A DNA stretch of 16,314 nt from Candidatus Woesearchaeota archaeon (GTDB lineage: Archaea; Nanobdellota; Nanobdellia; SCGC-AAA011-G17; VGLX01): positions 1 through 16,314 of the forward strand of contig VGLX01000005.1 in NCBI GenBank assembly GCA_016866645.1, given 5' to 3'. Position numbers and translations under genes: made by a program. Each line of letters begins with the position of its first letter. Position 1 is the stretch's first letter. Shown one piece after another: positions 12,699 to 16,314 of this stretch. The notes beneath the pieces were generated by a model, which was not told where the DNA came from, did no database searches, and saw only the letters and a program-made list of their open reading frames with translations.

Positions 12699-13163
12699 AT
12701 GAAACTAGAAGGCATCAAAGAAGAAAAGACCTACCGCATAGATAACCTGGACAAGCTAGCGGAAGGGCTTGCAAAAGACTATGACATAAGCCACAAGCAG
12801 TATGACGGGCTCGGATGCTCGAATTTCAAGATAAAATACTGCTATGAGTTCGCGGAAAAGGGCACAGGCAGGCTGAAGGGAAGCCTTGAGTACGTAATCA
12901 GCAAGCGAGACGGATACTGGTGCAGCTTTGAGCTTGAAGGGGAGATAATCCGTCTTAGGCTGCCAGAGTATAATGAATACGGGCTGCCGGATGCGCTTGG
13001 AAGGCACTCGAAATGCAGGAACAAGGAGCAGTTCGAGAAGGACAAAAAAGAGAGGCTGGAAATGGAAAGAAGAAATCGCGAGGCTGATGAGATAGACAGC
13101 ATCAACAGGGCAGTAAGCAGGTACTACGAGACAGGCGACTCCCACGATTTCATAGGAGAATAA
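12699..13163 (+). CDS. Uncharacterised 154 aa protein, operon 1 gene 1
   Basis: I do not recognise this protein. The start is set by gggagg 8 nt upstream. An N-terminal helix (IDNLDKLAEGLAKDYDIS) leads to GLGCSNFKIKYCYEF, with Gly39-Cys40. Then come probable beta strands (GSLEYVISKRDGYWCSFELEG, EIIRLRL), so a small beta-rich domain is likely at about residues 30-110. The C-terminal 45 residues are a strongly charged helix (EQFEKDKKERLEMERRNREADE), probably coiled. Other cysteines are at 48, 95 and 116. The GC-x-x-F-x-x-K-Y block resembles the start of a similar stretch in the 158 aa protein of the same operon. There is no signal peptide or membrane segment. It is the first gene after the palindrome-controlled promoter. 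Confidence 0.7.
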   Translation: MKLEGIKEEKTYRIDNLDKLAEGLAKDYDISHKQYDGLGCSNFKIKYCYEFAEKGTGRLKGSLEYVISKRDGYWCSFELEGEIIRLRLPEYNEYGLPDALGRHSKCRNKEQFEKDKKERLEMERRNREADEIDSINRAVSRYYETGDSHDFIGE

Positions 13164-13174
13164 AAGGAGGAAAA

Positions 13175-13264
13175 ATGAAAAGATACGACAAACGCACAGG
13201 AAGGATACAGCAAGAGGACAAAGGATGCAAAACTGTGAGGAGGAAAAAATGGACGGCATCATAA
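13175..13264 (+). CDS. Putative 29 aa basic micro-protein
   Basis: A short open frame with a full Shine-Dalgarno, AGGAGG (13165-13170), 4 nt before ATG 13175. It encodes a basic peptide beginning MKRYDKRTGRIQQEDKG, with one cysteine and the KTVRRKKW tail, ending at TAA 13262-13264. Its last 16 nt overlap the start of the next gene (ATG 13249). It may be a real micro-protein or a leader ORF coupling translation to the 409 aa gene. It is too short to judge from composition. Confidence 0.45.
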   Translation: MKRYDKRTGRIQQEDKGCKTVRRKKWTAS

Positions 13265-14478
13265 GAACCATACTGCTTTACAGCCAGATACTAGGAATAG
13301 AAGGAAATGAAGAAATAAAGATATTAAAAGAAATAACAGAAGAGAAACTGAAAAACTACTTTAAAGAAGCGTCCTACGAGTCGCTACAAGAATTGCTAAC
13401 ACGCAACACAAGCCTAGAGAACAAAATCGGCATCTTAGACGGATTCTTAGAGCTGCACAAAAAACTAAGCCTGAGCGAAGAAAAGATCAAAAACCGAATC
13501 AAAGAAGAATATGAATCTGAGCTAAGAACAGACAATCTAAAAATACTGCAGGAAAAAATGATAAGCTACGGCAAACATTTCCTAGACAAAGGAGCAATCG
13601 AGGAGAATTACCTAAAAGATATTTGGCGCAATAAGGTACAAGGGTTTATGCTTAGCTGTATAACCTTTGAAGTTGAAAACAACTACTTACGGTACCTTGT
13701 AGGAGCGGAAGGGGACATCACAAAAGTGCCAATCGAAACGTTCTTAGAAGAAGTAAAAAAACGGACCTTCAACAATCTTGAGAACCTAAACAAAGAGCTT
13801 AACCGCATATACAAGACAGAAGATTTCAGCAAAAAAGAAACAGCGACCCTCTGGGAAAAAGCGATGAACAGGTTAAGCATCAAAGATGAATGTGATAAAG
13901 AAGGTAACATAGAGTATACTTATCCGGGAAGTTATGGGTGTAGATACACCATACCAAGCTTCAAGATGCTATACAAAGCAGAGATTGAGATGAGTGACCA
14001 GATTCTAAAAGAAATACAAAATGCCCATAAGGATTTAGAAGAAATGGTTAAACTCTCTGAAAAACCTGGAGTCTCGATAGATACGGAGTTAAAAGGAAAA
14101 CGCACATCGCTAAATGAGAAGAAAAGGACCATTCAGCGCATGCTTAAATCTAAAAAAATAGAAGTAATCATCGCAGCGAATCTAAAGTACCACGACAGCA
14201 ATAGCAGCCAAAAGTATATCCTCGGCGTGAATGAAGACAGGATGGCGCTTGCTTCTGACGAATCTGGATACCACAAGGACATAACAAGCAAATATGAACT
14301 TTACGAAGGGATTCTCGGCGGAGGCTACATAACAGTCGGAATAAAAGGGAACAGGGAGAGAATAGAGAATGTGACAGTAAACGGCATAAGCATAGATTAT
14401 GGAAAGGAACCAAGAGACATAACATTGGAGATACTGAGAAAAGCTATGCCTTGGTGCGATATCAAAATTAAACAATAA
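13249..14478 (+). CDS. Uncharacterised 409 aa protein, operon 1
   Basis: I do not recognise this family. The frame is open from ATG 13225, but ATG 13249 is chosen for its Shine-Dalgarno TGAGGAGG (13236-13243), 5 nt upstream. The first 200 residues look all-helical and charged, with repeated Leu-rich helices. At residues 229-232 a YGCR segment begins a strand-like region (YTIPSFKMLYKAEIEM). A long helical stretch (about 245-305, ILKEIQNAHKDLEEMV and KKRTIQRMLKSKK) interrupts it. The C-terminal 100 residues are again beta-rich, with GGGYITVGIKG, then VNGISIDYG and DITLEILRKAMPW. The YGC and NG-x-x-ID blocks recur in the 158 aa neighbour. There is no membrane segment, P-loop or known catalytic motif. 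Probably a cytoplasmic protein acting with its neighbours. Confidence 0.75.
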   Translation: MDGIIRTILLYSQILGIEGNEEIKILKEITEEKLKNYFKEASYESLQELLTRNTSLENKIGILDGFLELHKKLSLSEEKIKNRIKEEYESELRTDNLKILQEKMISYGKHFLDKGAIEENYLKDIWRNKVQGFMLSCITFEVENNYLRYLVGAEGDITKVPIETFLEEVKKRTFNNLENLNKELNRIYKTEDFSKKETATLWEKAMNRLSIKDECDKEGNIEYTYPGSYGCRYTIPSFKMLYKAEIEMSDQILKEIQNAHKDLEEMVKLSEKPGVSIDTELKGKRTSLNEKKRTIQRMLKSKKIEVIIAANLKYHDSNSSQKYILGVNEDRMALASDESGYHKDITSKYELYEGILGGGYITVGIKGNRERIENVTVNGISIDYGKEPRDITLEILRKAMPWCDIKIKQ

Positions 14479-14491
14479 TAATGAGGCAAAA

Positions 14492-14968
14492 ATGGGAGAG
14501 AAAACAGACTACGGGCTCATAGCCCTTATTCAAAAAATCGTGAATGAAGCCACTATAAGCAACGTATCCATGGACATAACAGGATCCAGCGGAAAAACCT
14601 ATGGGTGCAAATTCTTAAAATACAGTATAGAAGTGAAACTTTGCGATAAAGTAAACAAAGAAGACACTGGAAGTATAAGTCTAACTATCAATGGAGTTGA
14701 GATAGATGATAATAATATCGGTCCAAAAGAAGGATATGCCATTATAATATACAAAGGGAAAGGAAAAGAGCTTGACATAAACACGATGTTGGACATCCTA
14801 GAAGGGCTTGGCATAGACACTGGAAAAGAATACAGCCAAGTGATAAAACACAACAATGAAGAGGCTAGAAAAGAGATAAGCAGAAGAATTCTGGAAGAAC
14901 AAAACAGGGTAGATCCTGGCATAGAGGCGACCAAGAAAGGCTGGCACAGAATAGACGACTACCCTTGA
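14492..14968 (+). CDS. Uncharacterised 158 aa protein, last gene of operon 1
   Basis: This is an unknown family. It follows the 409 aa gene after 13 bp, with gagg 7 nt before ATG 14492. An N-terminal helix (LIALIQKIVNEATIS) leads into TYGCKFLKYSIEVKL (Cys39), a strand-rich part with ISLTINGVEIDD and a helix, DINTMLDILEGLG. The C terminus is charged and helical (EARKEISRRILEEQN). The order helix, IS-x, YGC-[KR]-[FY], strands, NG-[IV]-x-[IV]-D, DI-[TN] helix matches the 409 aa protein, where a helical insertion splits it. This protein may be the minimal form of that domain. Operon 2's palindrome begins 14 bp after its stop. Confidence 0.7.
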   Translation: MGEKTDYGLIALIQKIVNEATISNVSMDITGSSGKTYGCKFLKYSIEVKLCDKVNKEDTGSISLTINGVEIDDNNIGPKEGYAIIIYKGKGKELDINTMLDILEGLGIDTGKEYSQVIKHNNEEARKEISRRILEEQNRVDPGIEATKKGWHRIDDYP

Positions 14969-14982
14969 CAGCCTTTTAATTT

Positions 14983-15004
14983 TGTTGTTTAAATTTCTAC
15001 AACA
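14983..15004. promoter_or_regulatory. Palindromic operator, copy 2
   Basis: The same half-sites, TGTTGT and ACAACA, with a 10-bp spacer that differs from copy 1 at one base. The TATATACTT core that follows is in nearly the same place as in copy 1 (11 bp beyond the palindrome versus 7). Together the two modules look like one duplicated control region. Confidence 0.7.
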
Positions 15005-15007
15005 ATA

Positions 15008-15020
15008 AATTATATACTTT
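15008..15020 (+). promoter_or_regulatory. TATA box of operon 2
   Basis: The sequence aattatatacttt predicts transcription start near 15041. The Shine-Dalgarno aggaggt (15049-15055) lies 6 nt before ATG 15062, so the leader is about 20 nt. Confidence 0.6.
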
Positions 15021-15061
15021 TCTAACCGCACTAAATATGGCAAAAGCCAGGAGGTAAAAAA

Positions 15062-15469
15062 ATGGGAGGAGAATACCACGAAAGACTGGACAAAGCAATG
15101 GAGCAATACAGAAAAGCACAGTTTGGATCAGGTAAAAACCTTGGAACTGCTCTAGAAAGAGCATACAACAGTCTGACAGTAGCGATAAGATACGGTGAAC
15201 TGACACCATGGCAGAAAGAATCGCATGCGAGAAACCTTGAACTGCTGGTAGAAAACCACAATCAAATAGCAACTAAAAAGTACTTCTGGAAAACAGCATC
15301 ATGGATAACAGGAAATAAGAAAATAATACCAACATACTGGATAACAGGAAGAAAACTGAAAAGAGAAATCAAGAAGACAGAACAAGTGAAAAATGAATGC
15401 CAAAGAATACAAGAAGAAGCCATCAGAGAAGGAAACGAGGCAATAAGATGCGAAAAACATACGTACTGA
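15062..15469 (+). CDS. Uncharacterised 135 aa helical protein, operon 2 gene 1
   Basis: This family is not recognised. A strong aggaggt supports the start. The 135 aa are almost entirely predicted helix: an amphipathic N-terminal part (HERLDKAMEQYRKAQ, TALERAYNSLTVAIRYGEL), a middle with two WITG segments (SWITGNKK and YWITGRKL), and a C-terminal charged helix (IKKTEQVKNECQRIQEEA). No hydrophobic run is long enough for a clear membrane span. The final 22 nt overlap the ATPase gene, so the two are translationally coupled and may form a complex. It could be a regulatory or substrate-presenting partner of the ATPase; this is context only. Confidence 0.7.
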   Translation: MGGEYHERLDKAMEQYRKAQFGSGKNLGTALERAYNSLTVAIRYGELTPWQKESHARNLELLVENHNQIATKKYFWKTASWITGNKKIIPTYWITGRKLKREIKKTEQVKNECQRIQEEAIREGNEAIRCEKHTY

Positions 15470-15990
15470 CCGGAGGACCAGGGGTAGGAAAAAGCTCGAT
15501 AATATTGGCTTTAGAGCAGAAAGGCTACACAGTAGTGAGAGAAGCAGCAGAAGACTGGATAAAACTCCAACAAGCAAAAGGCATAAAACAGCCATGGCTA
15601 GAGCCTGACTTCCAAGACCAGATACTGAAGCTGCAGAAAGCAAGAGAGTACAAGATAAGAAACTCAAAAAACAAGGTCTTCATAGACAGGGGCACACTAG
15701 ACGGCCTAGCATACTACCAGATTAATGGCAAAGAACCGAGCAAGATGATGAAAACAGAAATCTTGAAACTGGAAAAAGACAAACGATACGAGAAAGCCTT
15801 CATCATAGAAAGCCTAGGAAGCTGCGAAACAAACGATGTAAGGAGAGAAAACCTTGACGAGGCCCTAAAGCTTGAAAAGCTGCAAGAGCAGAACTACAAA
15901 AATCTCGGCTATGAGGTTATAAGAGTGCCTTCAGGAACGGTTGAAGAAAGAGTAGGGTTTCTAGAAAGAGAGATACGATTGAAGAATTAA
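15448..15990 (+). CDS. AAA_28-type P-loop ATPase or kinase, operon 2 gene 2
   Basis: This is a 180 aa P-loop protein like the AAA_28 domain, a group near the nucleoside and NadR-type kinases. Walker A GGPGVGKSS is at residues 9-17. The family block VVREAAEDWI (29-38) and the following QDQILKLQ helix match the substrate-binding region. VFIDRG (77-82) with Asp80 is the Walker B-like DRG motif, followed by LDGLAYY. The lid region carries VRRENLDEA and the C terminus VEERVGFLE. The frame extends upstream to 15397, but ATG 15448 starts right before the first strand and has gagg at 15436-15439. The substrate is unknown; such proteins occur in viruses and mobile elements as well as in chromosomes. 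Confidence 0.82.
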   Translation: MRKTYVLTGGPGVGKSSIILALEQKGYTVVREAAEDWIKLQQAKGIKQPWLEPDFQDQILKLQKAREYKIRNSKNKVFIDRGTLDGLAYYQINGKEPSKMMKTEILKLEKDKRYEKAFIIESLGSCETNDVRRENLDEALKLEKLQEQNYKNLGYEVIRVPSGTVEERVGFLEREIRLKN

Positions 15991-16007
15991 AAAAAAAGAT
16001 ATAATCT

Positions 16008-16314
16008 CTAGTTTTTTGAATCGCTTTTCTTATCAAGCAAGTATTCATCCAGAAGGCTTTTCAAATCCTCTTTCTCTATGTCGCCTGCTCGGCTGTAGAC
16101 TTCCTTGCCTTTCTTGAAAAGCATGGTTTTAGGAATATACCTCACTTTGTAATCTTTGGATATTGTTCTCTCCTCTTTCTTGTCTATCTGATCGAGCACC
16201 ACTTGGCAGAAGACTACTTTTCCCTTGTATTCTTCAGCGACTTTGTGGAACGTAGGAGAGTATTCCCTGCAAGGACCGCACCAAGTCGCCCCTATGTCTA
16301 CTGCTACGTAATCG
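16008..16314 (-). CDS. Thioredoxin-like protein, cut by the window edge
   Basis: A thioredoxin-fold protein whose N terminus lies beyond the window. The visible 101 codons begin DYVAVDIGATWCGPCREYSP, with the redox-active WCGPC. They continue through the central strand VVFCQVVLDQ to RYIPKTMLFKKGKEV, which holds the cis-proline that faces the active site, and end with the C-terminal helix (DLKSLLDEYLL). It reduces or exchanges disulfides on protein partners. The tail KKSDSKN is short and charged. It is convergent with the ATPase gene, 17 bp between stops. An extra cysteine in VVFCQV is unusual for a plain thioredoxin. Confidence 0.9.
   Translation of the reverse strand, partial: DYVAVDIGATWCGPCREYSPTFHKVAEEYKGKVVFCQVVLDQIDKKEERTISKDYKVRYIPKTMLFKKGKEVYSRAGDIEKEDLKSLLDEYLLDKKSDSKN

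Noticed and set aside
12756..13271. Minus-strand 171 aa hydrophobic open frame
   Set aside because: Antisense to the 154 aa gene, whose start has a proper ribosome site; the hydrophobic, Leu/Phe/Cys-rich product is the usual shadow of a Lys/Glu-rich gene.
15299..15667. Minus-strand Leu/Ser-rich 122 aa frame resembling a membrane protein
   Set aside because: Antisense to the coupled 135 aa and ATPase genes; the apparent membrane character arises from their Lys-rich codons.

Overview
The window reads as archaeal DNA of about 40% GC. Evidence: TATA-type promoters about 26-30 bp upstream of start codons (many transcripts look leaderless), T-rich terminators, a geranylgeranyl reductase-family flavoprotein, an archaeal-type initiator tRNA with bulge-helix-bulge introns, a TrmB-family regulator and a KaiC-like ATPase. 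Compact genes, a lone ornithine carbamoyltransferase and a small anchored protein of a Cys-rich kind common in DPANN genomes suggest a DPANN archaeon (Woesearchaeota/Pacearchaeota-like). That placement is an inference.

Layout. 1-4060 (+): YgiQ-like radical SAM protein, LemA, HtpX protease and a single-domain KaiC-like ATPase. 4085-4171 (-): tRNA-Ser(GCT). 4300-4629 (+): small membrane-anchored Cys-rich protein. 4634-7148 (-): radical SAM enzyme of unknown substrate, MscS-type channel, uncharacterised helical protein. 7239-8740 (+): RtcA RNA 3'-phosphate cyclase overlapping an uncharacterised protein with an HEIGE motif. 8861-9760 (-): ornithine carbamoyltransferase. 9889-10077 (+): initiator tRNA-Met that can be read only by removing five short introns (17, 27, 18, 28 and 24 nt). 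10085-10666 (-): a LAGLIDADG-like protein ending 7 bp from that tRNA. 10852-12581 (-): TrmB-like regulator and geranylgeranyl reductase-family protein, coupled by an ATGA overlap.

12600-15990 (+) is an accessory-looking block of unrecognised genes in two operons. Each operon is headed by the same module: a TGTTGT-N10-ACAACA palindrome followed by a TATATACTT promoter core. The first copy sits exactly between the divergent TATA boxes of the TrmB-like gene and operon 1, so the TrmB-like protein is the obvious candidate binder. Operon 1 encodes proteins of 154, 29 (micro-ORF), 409 and 158 aa. Three of them share a GC-[KRS]-[FY]-type motif, and two also share an NG-[IV]-x-[IV]-D motif, suggesting one undescribed domain. 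Operon 2 encodes a 135 aa helical protein and an AAA_28-type P-loop ATPase or kinase. The window closes with a thioredoxin-like protein (WCGPC) on the minus strand, cut by the window edge.

The two strongest leads are the five-intron initiator tRNA and the two-operon palindrome regulon with its unknown proteins.
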